A DNA stretch of 41,580 nt. Origin: Porphyromonadaceae bacterium UBA7555. Lineage in GTDB: Bacteria > Bacteroidota > Bacteroidia > Bacteroidales > Muribaculaceae. The DNA lies in NCBI GenBank assembly GCA_002478045.1, contig DLLT01000022.1, positions 80,248 through 121,827 of the forward strand. The letters are read 5' to 3'. Shown one piece after another: positions 15,866-23,466 of this stretch; the first letter of the stretch is position 1, and each line of letters opens with the position of its first letter. The notes under the pieces were generated by a model that was not told where the DNA came from, ran no database searches, and was given only the letters and a program-made list of their open reading frames with translations. The position numbers and the translations under genes are program-made.

Positions 15866-17092
15866 TTATTCTGCTTCTTTGCGCTCTTTTACGGAATCCA
15901 TTCCGGCTTGGTCACCAAGCATATAGTACACCTGCTCAAGGAAGGTCAGGCAGATGCCGCGATTATTCTTATCAAGCTTGTACGCTTTCTCAAGATAATC
16001 AACTGATTCGCGAAGCAGAGGGTCGACTTTTTCGCTTTTATATTTAGCGAAGTTTCCGCCGGTACGATCATTGAAGTTATCTTGAATTTGACCGGCTTTT
16101 TCGAGGATAGTCGCGCCCAAGTACAAGTTGGCTAGAGAGTTATCCGCATTGATAGCCAGAGCCTTACGATAGAGATCTTCGGCAGCAGCGTTATCTCTCT
16201 TCTTGGTGTATATAAGACCCTTGAGGGCGATATATTGCGCATTGTTAGGGTCTGTCGTAGCAGCAGCATCCAGCTTCTGTAGGGCTGTGTCATAGTCCTC
16301 TTTCATGATGTAGATGTTGATAATGTTGTTGATGAAGCTGGGGTCTTCTTTACCGTAAAGTTCATTACCCTTAGTGGCAAATTCGAGCATAGCATCTTCG
16401 TCTTTTGCGTTATTAGCCACAGCTACAGCATAGTCGAACACATCTTTTTTGGTGTTGCCTTTTGCTATGGAGTTGCGGAACGACTTTACTGCTGCTGCGA
16501 AATCGTCTGACTGCCAAGCTGCCAGCGCTTGATTGTAGTATACCTGTGCGAGTGTCGAGTCGGGATAAACCTTAATTTCCTTGGCCAGGCTCGGATTTTC
16601 GGGCATTGTCAGGAAAATCTCCCATGCCTTGTAAGCATTCTTAAAGTCCTTTGCGTTCCAGAAGTCGAGGGCTGCGAAGTTGTAGTCATTGTAGTGACCG
16701 GCGATGGTGTTGTAGATCTCCTTGGAGTACTTGGTTTTGACTTTGCCTTTTTCGTTGATTACGGTGTCGCGAGCAGCAGCTTTAAGGAAGTACTCGTATC
16801 CGCCGAGGAGGTCCTTGGCCATCACCAGTTCATCGCCTTCTTTGAGGAGCCCGAACTGCTTTTTACCAAGCATGTCGTCATAGATTTTGTACGCGGTCTT
16901 GCCGGGGATATAGTATGTGATGGCTTGATCCTTGGTCTCGGGATTCTGAGTAGCGGGAGCCATTATCTGTGCAACTTCTTCAAAGGATTTGCCATCTTTC
17001 ATGGCCCTTTCAGCATCCTTTACCACGGCTTGTTGCGCACTCATGGTCAGTCCTGCCAGAAGGCAGGCGCTTAAGAGGCTAAGCTTTTTCAT
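15866..17092 (-). CDS. secreted tetratricopeptide repeat protein
   Basis: The 408-residue protein begins with a clear signal peptide, MKKLSLLSACLLAGLTMSAQQ, so it is exported to the periplasm or beyond. The rest is helical TPR-like repeats: YNFAALDFWNAKDFKNAYKAWEIFL, YYNQALAAWQSDDFAAAVKSFRNSI, the pair IYIMKEDYDTALQKLDAA and AAAEDLYRKALAINADNSLANLYLG, and YLEKAYKLDKNNRG near the end. Such repeats bind proteins or peptides; no catalytic motif is visible. The gene lies 96 bases downstream of gyrA on the same strand, an order I recall from Bacteroides, and no promoter is evident between them, so it may depend on the gyrA transcript. The function is unknown, with a scaffold role in the envelope likely. 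Confidence 0.85.
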   Translation of the reverse strand: MKKLSLLSACLLAGLTMSAQQAVVKDAERAMKDGKSFEEVAQIMAPATQNPETKDQAITYYIPGKTAYKIYDDMLGKKQFGLLKEGDELVMAKDLLGGYEYFLKAAARDTVINEKGKVKTKYSKEIYNTIAGHYNDYNFAALDFWNAKDFKNAYKAWEIFLTMPENPSLAKEIKVYPDSTLAQVYYNQALAAWQSDDFAAAVKSFRNSIAKGNTKKDVFDYAVAVANNAKDEDAMLEFATKGNELYGKEDPSFINNIINIYIMKEDYDTALQKLDAAATTDPNNAQYIALKGLIYTKKRDNAAAEDLYRKALAINADNSLANLYLGATILEKAGQIQDNFNDRTGGNFAKYKSEKVDPLLRESVDYLEKAYKLDKNNRGICLTFLEQVYYMLGDQAGMDSVKERKEAE

Positions 17093-17188
17093 AATCGGAT
17101 AGGTGGTTGTTTGGTTGTTTATTTATGGATTGATTATACTCTATATTATATGATGTATACCTTTTAGACTTGCGTATGCGACATTGGT

Positions 17189-19771
17189 TTATTCTTCGGT
17201 TTCGTCCGTCTCGTCATTCTCAGCTGCACCGGCATCGTCTTGGACCTGCTCTGTATCACTTTCGTTGACGGCCTGAGCTTGTTCGATTTCATCGGCGCTC
17301 ACGGTCACCTCTCCGGCTTGTTCTTCGGGGTCGGTGGGCACGGCGCATGCCGAAGCGATTTCATCATCGCGGCGATTGAGATTAATGATACGCACGCCCA
17401 TAGTCGAACGACTGAGCACGGGTACATCGGCAATGCGAATGCGCAAGGCTATACCCGAACGGTTGATGATTACCAAGTCCTCTTCGTCGTTGACACTGAG
17501 GAAGGCCACCAATTCGCCGGTCTTTTCGCTACGTTTCATCGTCAGTACGCCCTTGCCGCCACGACCTGTAATACGATACGGCTCGAGCGGTGTGCGTTTG
17601 CCCATACCTTTTTCGCTAAGGGCAAGTATGGTGTTGTTGCTGTCCGGGGCGATGGAAATCATACCCACCACACGGTCGTCGTCTCCATCGAGGGTCATAC
17701 CACGTACGCCCGTGGACACGCGTCCCATCTGACGTATCTTGTTTTCGTCAAAGCGTATGGCACGACCGCCGCTGTTGGCCAGCAAGATTTGCGAATTGCC
17801 GTCCGTAAGCTGTACGCTTACAAGACGGTCTCCTTCTCGCAGCACTATGGCTTTCTTGCCCTTGGCCATTATGCGTGCATATTCGGCCAGTGAGGTCTTC
17901 TTGACCACGCCGCGCTCGGTGGCAAACACAAGGTTATGGCTATTGACATATTCCTCGTCATCCAGGCGCTTGCAAGCAATGAATACATTGACCTTATCAT
18001 TGGGTTCGATGTTGAGCAGATTTTGCAAAGCACGGCCCCTGCTGTTCTTAGCTCCTTCGGGCAGCTCGAACACTCTCATTTTGTATACAAGGCCGCGACT
18101 GGTAAAGAACAACATCGTGGCATGCATCGAGGCCGTATAGATATGTTCTATGAAGTCTTCGTCGCGCGTATTGCTACCCTTGGCACCCACTCCGCCGCGG
18201 TTCTGTGCTCGGAATTCGCTCAGCGGAGTACGTTTGATGTATCCGAGATGCGAAATGGTTATGATCATATCATCATCTGCATAGAAGTCTTCGGCATTGA
18301 AGTCGCCGGCGGTGTAGTCGATGTGAGTACGACGCTCGTCGCCGTATTTTTCTTTCACCTCTTCGAGGTCGGCAATCATTACTTGACGACATTCGTTTTC
18401 GTCGTCAAGTATGAGCTGCAACTCGGCGGCGTATTTGCGCAGCGATTCTCTTTCGTCTTCCAGCTTGTTTTGCTCGAGAGCGGTAAGGTTGCGCAAGCGC
18501 ATCTCAACAATCGCGCTGACCTGCGCATCCGTAAAGCCGAAACGTTCGGTCAGTCGACTCTTGGCCTGATCTACGTCTTTCGAAGAGCGTATTATCGAAA
18601 TCACCTCATCAATGTTCTGGGACGCAACAATCAAAGCATCCAGCACGTGTATACGATTCATCGTCTTGTCCAGACGGTAGCGTGTGCGACGGATGGTGAC
18701 CTCGTGACGATGGGCGGTGAAGGCCTCGAGTATCTGTTTAAGGTTAAGCGTGCAGGGACGTCCGTTGACCAGTGCCACATTATTGACGCTGAAGGACGAC
18801 TGCATAGGCGTCATCTTATACAACTTGTTGAGTACTACGTTCGAATTGGCATCGCTGCGCAGTTTGATGACTATACGCATACCTTCGTGGTCGGTCTCAT
18901 CGTTGACATCGGCTATTCCATCGAGTTTTTTTTCGTTGACAAGCTGGGCGATATACTTGACCAATTCGGCCTTATTGACCCCATAGGGGATCTGACGCAC
19001 GATAATAGACTCGTGCGAGGCCTCGGTCTCGATTTCGGCCACGGCGCGTACAACTATGCGCCCGCGTCCCGTATGATAAGCCTCGCGCACACCGCTGTAT
19101 CCGTATATGGTGCCACCGGTGGGGAAGTCGGGCGCCGGAATGTAGTGTATGAGTTCGTCTATGGTTATGTCGGGGTTGTTGAGCAGCGCTATCGATGCGT
19201 TGATAGACTCGGTAAGGTTGTGAGGCGGCATATTGGTAGCCATACCTACGGCTATACCTGCGGCTCCGTTGACCAGCAGATTAGGGAAGCGCGACGGCAG
19301 CACTACCGGCTCCTTGCGCGAATTGTCGTATGTGGGGACAAAATCTACGGTATCATCATCGATATCCGTGAGCATTTCTTCGCCCAGACGTGCCAGGCGT
19401 ACCTCTGTATAACGCATAGCGGCAGCGCCGGCTCCGTCAATATTACCGAAGTTGCCGTGGCCGTCTACCAAGGTGTAGCGCATCGCCCAGTTTTGGGCAA
19501 GGCGTACCACCGTTCCGTATATGGACGAGTCTCCGTGGGGGTGATATTTACCCATAACCTCGCCCACGCAGTTGGCCGATTTCTTATGGGGTTTGTCATA
19601 CGTGTTGCCCATTGCGTCCATACCATAAAGGACGCGACGCTGGACGGGTTTGAGGCCGTCACGAGCATCAGGCAAAGCACGCGACACTATTACCGACATC
19701 GAGTAGTCGATGTAGGCAGATTTCATCTCGTTCTCGATGTTAATCTGTATTATGTGATCGTCTTCGAGCAT
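17189..19771 (-). CDS. gyrA: DNA gyrase subunit A
   Basis: GyrA is the DNA-cleaving subunit of gyrase, which introduces negative supercoils. The 860 residues show the catalytic Tyr121 in AMRYTEVRL and the quinolone-binding region KYHPHGDSSIYG (75-86). Ser82, equivalent to E. coli Ser83, is kept, while the residue equivalent to Asp87 is Gly86. The C-terminal pinwheel carries the GyrA box as QNRGGVG, the form seen in Bacteroides, and the protein ends in a strongly acidic tail of about 45 residues. Bacteroidota ParC resembles GyrA, but the GyrA box supports gyrase. The gene is divergent from clpC and upstream of the TPR gene. Confidence 0.95.
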   Translation of the reverse strand: MLEDDHIIQINIENEMKSAYIDYSMSVIVSRALPDARDGLKPVQRRVLYGMDAMGNTYDKPHKKSANCVGEVMGKYHPHGDSSIYGTVVRLAQNWAMRYTLVDGHGNFGNIDGAGAAAMRYTEVRLARLGEEMLTDIDDDTVDFVPTYDNSRKEPVVLPSRFPNLLVNGAAGIAVGMATNMPPHNLTESINASIALLNNPDITIDELIHYIPAPDFPTGGTIYGYSGVREAYHTGRGRIVVRAVAEIETEASHESIIVRQIPYGVNKAELVKYIAQLVNEKKLDGIADVNDETDHEGMRIVIKLRSDANSNVVLNKLYKMTPMQSSFSVNNVALVNGRPCTLNLKQILEAFTAHRHEVTIRRTRYRLDKTMNRIHVLDALIVASQNIDEVISIIRSSKDVDQAKSRLTERFGFTDAQVSAIVEMRLRNLTALEQNKLEDERESLRKYAAELQLILDDENECRQVMIADLEEVKEKYGDERRTHIDYTAGDFNAEDFYADDDMIITISHLGYIKRTPLSEFRAQNRGGVGAKGSNTRDEDFIEHIYTASMHATMLFFTSRGLVYKMRVFELPEGAKNSRGRALQNLLNIEPNDKVNVFIACKRLDDEEYVNSHNLVFATERGVVKKTSLAEYARIMAKGKKAIVLREGDRLVSVQLTDGNSQILLANSGGRAIRFDENKIRQMGRVSTGVRGMTLDGDDDRVVGMISIAPDSNNTILALSEKGMGKRTPLEPYRITGRGGKGVLTMKRSEKTGELVAFLSVNDEEDLVIINRSGIALRIRIADVPVLSRSTMGVRIINLNRRDDEIASACAVPTDPEEQAGEVTVSADEIEQAQAVNESDTEQVQDDAGAAENDETDETEE

Positions 19772-19858
19772 GCTTGTTTATATGATTACTTAATTATTTA
19801 TCAATAGATTAGGCCAGCCAAACGGCTCAGAACCGTCATATAAAGCCAAATAAGCATA

Positions 19859-19866
19859 CAAATTTA
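19859..19866 (-). promoter_or_regulatory. possible -7 promoter box for gyrA
   Basis: TAAATTTG on the minus strand matches TAnnTTTG and lies 88 bases before the gyrA start. I see no TTTG at the -33 distance. Confidence 0.45.
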
Positions 19867-19941
19867 CGCATTTTTTTCGAGAAAACGCTCATCCGCGCCT
19901 TTATCAGGACCAAAAATAGATCAAAAAAGCCTAAATGAACG

Positions 19942-19953
19942 GCGGATATCCGC
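19942..19953. promoter_or_regulatory. 12-bp perfect palindrome beside the clpC promoter
   Basis: GCGGATATCCGC is its own reverse complement and ends three bases before the sigma-54 -24 element. It could be an operator for a dimeric regulator acting on clpC. It is too close to be a classical distant enhancer site. Confidence 0.4.
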
Positions 19954-19956
19954 TTT

Positions 19957-19972
19957 TGGCACGAATATTGCA
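19957..19972 (+). promoter_or_regulatory. sigma-54 (RpoN) promoter of clpC
   Basis: TGGCACGAATATTGCA matches the sigma-54 consensus TGGCACRNNNNTTGCW at every defined base, with the GG (19958-19959) and GC (19970-19971) at the required ten-base separation. The expected start of transcription is near 19983, leaving a leader of about 110 bases before the clpC ATG at 20093. No other match was noticed in the window. Confidence 0.75.
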
Positions 19973-19983
19973 CTTATATGGTA

Positions 19984-20032
19984 CTGTCGTGTGTTGAATA
20001 CGCTTCTCGGCGTTTTCATCCATACACGACAG
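19984..20032 (+). promoter_or_regulatory. stem-loop at the 5' end of the clpC mRNA
   Basis: CTGTCGTGT (19984-19992) pairs perfectly with ACACGACAG (20024-20032), and ACGC/GCGT (20000-20003 with 20010-20013) forms an inner stem. The outer stem begins within a base or two of the start predicted from the sigma-54 promoter, so the mRNA would open with this structure. It could stabilise the message or sense a condition. Confidence 0.55.
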
Positions 20033-20092
20033 CACGGCGAGCGGTGACAATATCGCCCGCCCCACTCAACTCCCATCATCAAATCCACTATA

Positions 20093-22642
20093 ATGGAGAA
20101 TAAGTTTTCAAAGGAGATACCCGAAATAATAAAACAAAGCACACAACTGGCCACTCGTCACAATGTCAAAACATTGCGACCCGAATTTCTATTGCTTGCG
20201 ATGAACGATGAAGCTAATTGCGGCTACCGACTTTTGACCGGCGTGTGTGATGAGGCCACCGTAAAACGTCTGTTCGAAAACCTCGACGATAGGCTTTACG
20301 ACTTAGACGATAATGGTGACGGCCAATTCAGCGTCAGCACATTGACCAATCGAATCGTCAAGCTAAGTTCACTGGAAGCACGTATGCTACATGATGAGGC
20401 CATAGACTGCCGGCATCTGATGCTGGCTATGTTTCACAATTGCGAAATCGCCGGAATGGAGTTTCTTAAACCTTTTATACACGCGGGCATAACTTATGAC
20501 CGCCTTTATACCGAAGTATCTAACGCACACGGTTCTACACAGGCTGCCGAAACCGAGCAAGCGGAAGCGGCCGTCGGCTCGTTTGACGACACGGACGATG
20601 GAGATATCGCCGAACCACCGGGTGAAAAACCTCAAGGCAGCAACAACCCGTCTCGCAGTTCGCACAAATCAGCCAGGGGAACTACCTCAGACACCCCGAT
20701 GTTGGATAAATTCGGACACGATATGACACGTGCCGCTGCCGAGGATAGACTTGATCCCGTTATCGGCCGCGAAACCGAGATAGAGCGTCTGGCACAGATT
20801 TTGAGCCGCCGCAAGAAAAACAACCCGGTACTGATAGGCGAACCGGGCGTGGGCAAAAGCGCCATCGTCGAGGGGCTGGCTCTGCGCATCATACACCGTC
20901 AAGTACCGCGCGTTCTCTTCGGCAAACGCGTAGTGTCCTTGGATATGGCGTCTATAGTAGCCGGAACAAAATATCGCGGCGAATTTGAAGAACGCATCAA
21001 AAACATCCTTGACGAACTGGCCAAAAATCCGGATGTCATATTGTTTATCGATGAGATACACACCATCGTAGGCGCCGGCAACGCACAGGGATCTATGGAT
21101 GCCGCCAATATGCTCAAGCCGGCTTTGGCTCGCGGAGAGATCCAGTGCATCGGTGCCACGACACTGGACGAATACCGCAAAAACATCGAAAAGGACGGAG
21201 CACTCGAACGTCGCTTCCAGAAAGTCATGGTCGAACCTACTACGGCGGCCGAGACTCTCGAAATTCTCAATAACATCAAGGACAAATACGAGCAGCACCA
21301 CAACGTTATTTATACGCCCGAGGCTCTCGAAGCCTGTGTCACCCTCACCGACAGATACATCAGCGACCGCAATTTTCCGGACAAAGCCATAGACGCTATG
21401 GACGAGGCCGGTTCGCGCGTGCATATCACCAATGTCAAGGTGCCTGAACAGATCGAGAGTTTGGAACACGAAATCGAAGACTACACGACAAAGAAACTCG
21501 AAGCTGCACGTGCTCAAGACTTTGAACGTGCAGCCACCTTCCGCGATAAGGCACAACAACTGACCGATCAACTCGAGCAGGCAAAGCAAGAGTGGGAAAA
21601 GGCGCTCGAGCAATCACGCGAAACGGTAGATGCCGACCGCGTGGCCGAAGTGGTTGCTATGATGACGGGCGTCCCGGTACAGCGCATAGCTATGGCCGAG
21701 GGGCGTCGATTGCTCGAAATGGCTCCGGCACTCAAGAAGGTTATCATCGGCCAGGACGCCGCCATCGATAAGGTTGTCAAAGCCATACAGCGCAACCGCA
21801 TAGGGCTCAAAGACCCGAATAAGCCTATAGGCTCTTTCTTATTCCTGGGACCGACAGGTGTGGGCAAAACTCATTTGGCTAAGAGCCTTGCTAAATATAT
21901 GTTCGATTCGGCCGAAAGTCTCATACGCATAGATATGAGCGAATACATGGAGAAGTTTACCGTGTCGCGCCTCGTTGGTGCGCCTCCGGGATATGTGGGC
22001 TACGAAGAAGGCGGTCAATTGACCGAACGCGTACGCCGCCATCCCTACTCCATCGTATTGTTAGATGAGGTGGAGAAAGCTCATCCGGACGTATTCAACC
22101 TATTGCTGCAAGTAATGGACGAAGGTCGCCTCACCGACAGCCTCGGAAGGCATGTCGACTTCAAGAATACGATAATAATAATGACCAGTAATGTCGGTTC
22201 GCGCCAACTCAAGGAATTCGGCAGCGGCGTCGGCTTTGCTACAGACGACACATCGGCCAAGGAGTACAGTCAGAGCGTAATACAGAAGGCTCTCAATAAG
22301 ACGTTCTCGCCCGAGTTTCTTAACCGCGTGGACGACATCGTGATGTTCGATCAACTGGATCGTGATGCAATATTCCGTATCATCGACATCGAATTGGCCG
22401 GGTTCTACAAACGTGTAGATGACTTGGGCTATACACTCGAATTGACCGAAGCGGCCAAGAACTATGTAGCCGACAAGGGATACGACCGCCAGTACGGCGC
22501 ACGACCCCTCAAGCGTGCCATACAGAAGTACCTTGAAGACCCATTGGCAGAGATGATTATATCGGCACAAGTGATGCCTGGCAATAAGATTGTCATCGAT
22601 TACGATAAGGAAAACGACCGCATAACCAGCGAAATACGCTAA
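20093..22642 (+). CDS. clpC: Clp protease ATPase subunit ClpC
   Basis: This AAA+ unfoldase feeds proteins to ClpP. The 849 residues comprise an N-terminal double Clp-N domain (1-145), an acidic and Ser-rich linker (about 146-200), a first ATPase with Walker A GEPGVGKS (249-256), a UVR-type middle segment (about 465-500; KKLEAARAQDFERAATFRDKA), and a second ATPase with GPTGVGKT (586-593). The UVR segment, and the lack of a long ClpB-style coiled coil, mark ClpC rather than ClpB. A VGF tripeptide in the GSGVGFATD loop is the expected ClpP-docking site. The upstream sigma-54 promoter is unusual, since ClpC in Firmicutes is under CtsR and sigma factors of the sigma-70 family. The gene is alone in its transcript, with a hairpin following. 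Confidence 0.94.
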   Translation: MENKFSKEIPEIIKQSTQLATRHNVKTLRPEFLLLAMNDEANCGYRLLTGVCDEATVKRLFENLDDRLYDLDDNGDGQFSVSTLTNRIVKLSSLEARMLHDEAIDCRHLMLAMFHNCEIAGMEFLKPFIHAGITYDRLYTEVSNAHGSTQAAETEQAEAAVGSFDDTDDGDIAEPPGEKPQGSNNPSRSSHKSARGTTSDTPMLDKFGHDMTRAAAEDRLDPVIGRETEIERLAQILSRRKKNNPVLIGEPGVGKSAIVEGLALRIIHRQVPRVLFGKRVVSLDMASIVAGTKYRGEFEERIKNILDELAKNPDVILFIDEIHTIVGAGNAQGSMDAANMLKPALARGEIQCIGATTLDEYRKNIEKDGALERRFQKVMVEPTTAAETLEILNNIKDKYEQHHNVIYTPEALEACVTLTDRYISDRNFPDKAIDAMDEAGSRVHITNVKVPEQIESLEHEIEDYTTKKLEAARAQDFERAATFRDKAQQLTDQLEQAKQEWEKALEQSRETVDADRVAEVVAMMTGVPVQRIAMAEGRRLLEMAPALKKVIIGQDAAIDKVVKAIQRNRIGLKDPNKPIGSFLFLGPTGVGKTHLAKSLAKYMFDSAESLIRIDMSEYMEKFTVSRLVGAPPGYVGYEEGGQLTERVRRHPYSIVLLDEVEKAHPDVFNLLLQVMDEGRLTDSLGRHVDFKNTIIIMTSNVGSRQLKEFGSGVGFATDDTSAKEYSQSVIQKALNKTFSPEFLNRVDDIVMFDQLDRDAIFRIIDIELAGFYKRVDDLGYTLELTEAAKNYVADKGYDRQYGARPLKRAIQKYLEDPLAEMIISAQVMPGNKIVIDYDKENDRITSEIR

Positions 22643-22664
22643 ATCGGCATAACACCGCACAAAC

Positions 22665-22704
22665 AACGGCGAGAGCACATACTCCTTTTTGAGCTCTCGC
22701 CGTT
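22665..22704 (+). terminator. 12-bp hairpin terminator of clpC
   Basis: AACGGCGAGAGC (22665-22676) pairs perfectly with GCTCTCGCCGTT (22693-22704), starting 22 bases after the clpC stop. The T-rich tail after it is weak, but the position and stability support termination. Confidence 0.7.
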
Positions 22705-22838
22705 ATTGTGTCCTCAAAGCCATTGCCTTGCGGTATTCAACACTCGATGCATCATCAACAGCGTATCAAATCGCACATACCATATCCACGTGTCGTATGC
22801 ACAGATATACCCGTATGATGCTACCGGGATGCACAATG

Positions 22839-22871
22839 GTTTGCCTATCTGCTGATTTATGCGTACTTTTG
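22839..22871 (+). promoter_or_regulatory. promoter of the DUF1599 operon
   Basis: TTTG (22839-22842) is followed after 21 bases by TACTTTTG (22864-22871), a close match to the Bacteroidales -33/-7 consensus. The start codon is 30 bases further on, so the leader would be short. Confidence 0.7.
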
Positions 22872-22900
22872 CATCAAAATACACACACAAAGACAACACC

Positions 22901-23461
22901 ATGCCCGACAACAGCATACACCCGGACACCAACGGCCAGTTCAAAGAAGCGCTGAAGCGTTGCCGCGACATCTTTGCACGCAAACTGCAAGATTACGGCC
23001 CGTCATGGCGCATTATGCGCCCAGCCGCACTCACTGACCAACTATTAATCAAAGCCAAGCGCATACGCACACTCGAGACCACGGGCGTCAGCCATGTCGG
23101 AGAAGGTATATTGCCCGAATTTGTAGCTTTGGTCAACTACTCTATTGTCGGGACAATACAACTGCGCCACGGATACTCCGACCATAAAGATATGTCGTCA
23201 GACGAAGCTTTGGCCCTATATGACACCACTGCGGATGAAGCATTTACGCTTATGAAAGCCAAAAATCACGACTACGGCGAAGCATGGCGCATGATGCGTG
23301 TATTGTCATACACCGACCTCATCCTTACAAAGATTGAACGCATCAAAGAAATCGAGGATCACAACGGAATCACCTCCGTATCCGAAGGCATAGATGCCAA
23401 CTATATGGACATACTCAACTACGCAATATTCGCAATCATCAAACTCACCGAAACACGCTGA
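22901..23461 (+). CDS. DUF1599 family protein, two tandem domains
   Basis: The 186-residue protein consists of two copies of the same domain: residues about 13-87 (CRDIFARKLQDYGPSWRIMR ... GEGILPEFVALVNYSIV) and about 106-184 (AFTLMKAKNHDYGEAWRMMR ... SEGIDANYMDILNYAIF). This is the DUF1599 / nucleotide modification associated domain 1 family. Conserved acidic, Tyr, Trp and Asn residues suggest a nucleotide-binding helical bundle, but no reaction is established that I can name. I start at the ATG at 22901, close behind a good promoter; an upstream ATG at 22859 would lie before the promoter's -7 box. The DoxX-like gene follows after five bases. The same neighbourhood with tpiA and folE occurs in Bacteroides. 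Confidence 0.82.
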   Translation: MPDNSIHPDTNGQFKEALKRCRDIFARKLQDYGPSWRIMRPAALTDQLLIKAKRIRTLETTGVSHVGEGILPEFVALVNYSIVGTIQLRHGYSDHKDMSSDEALALYDTTADEAFTLMKAKNHDYGEAWRMMRVLSYTDLILTKIERIKEIEDHNGITSVSEGIDANYMDILNYAIFAIIKLTETR

Positions 23462-23466
23462 CCACA

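Larger units (their letters stand above)
19772..20092. other. divergent regulatory region between gyrA and clpC
   Basis: This 321-base gap is non-coding. It holds a -7 box for gyrA, a 12-bp palindrome, a consensus sigma-54 promoter for clpC and a stem-loop in the clpC leader, each listed separately. Confidence 0.7.

Noticed and set aside
17936..19807. A 623-codon open frame on the plus strand opposite gyrA
   Set aside because: It is the antisense shadow of gyrA; its translation has no family features and gyrA is certain.
20687..21613. A 308-codon frame opposite clpC
   Set aside because: It is a shadow of a well-defined gene, with low-complexity Phe/Val-rich translation typical of antisense frames.
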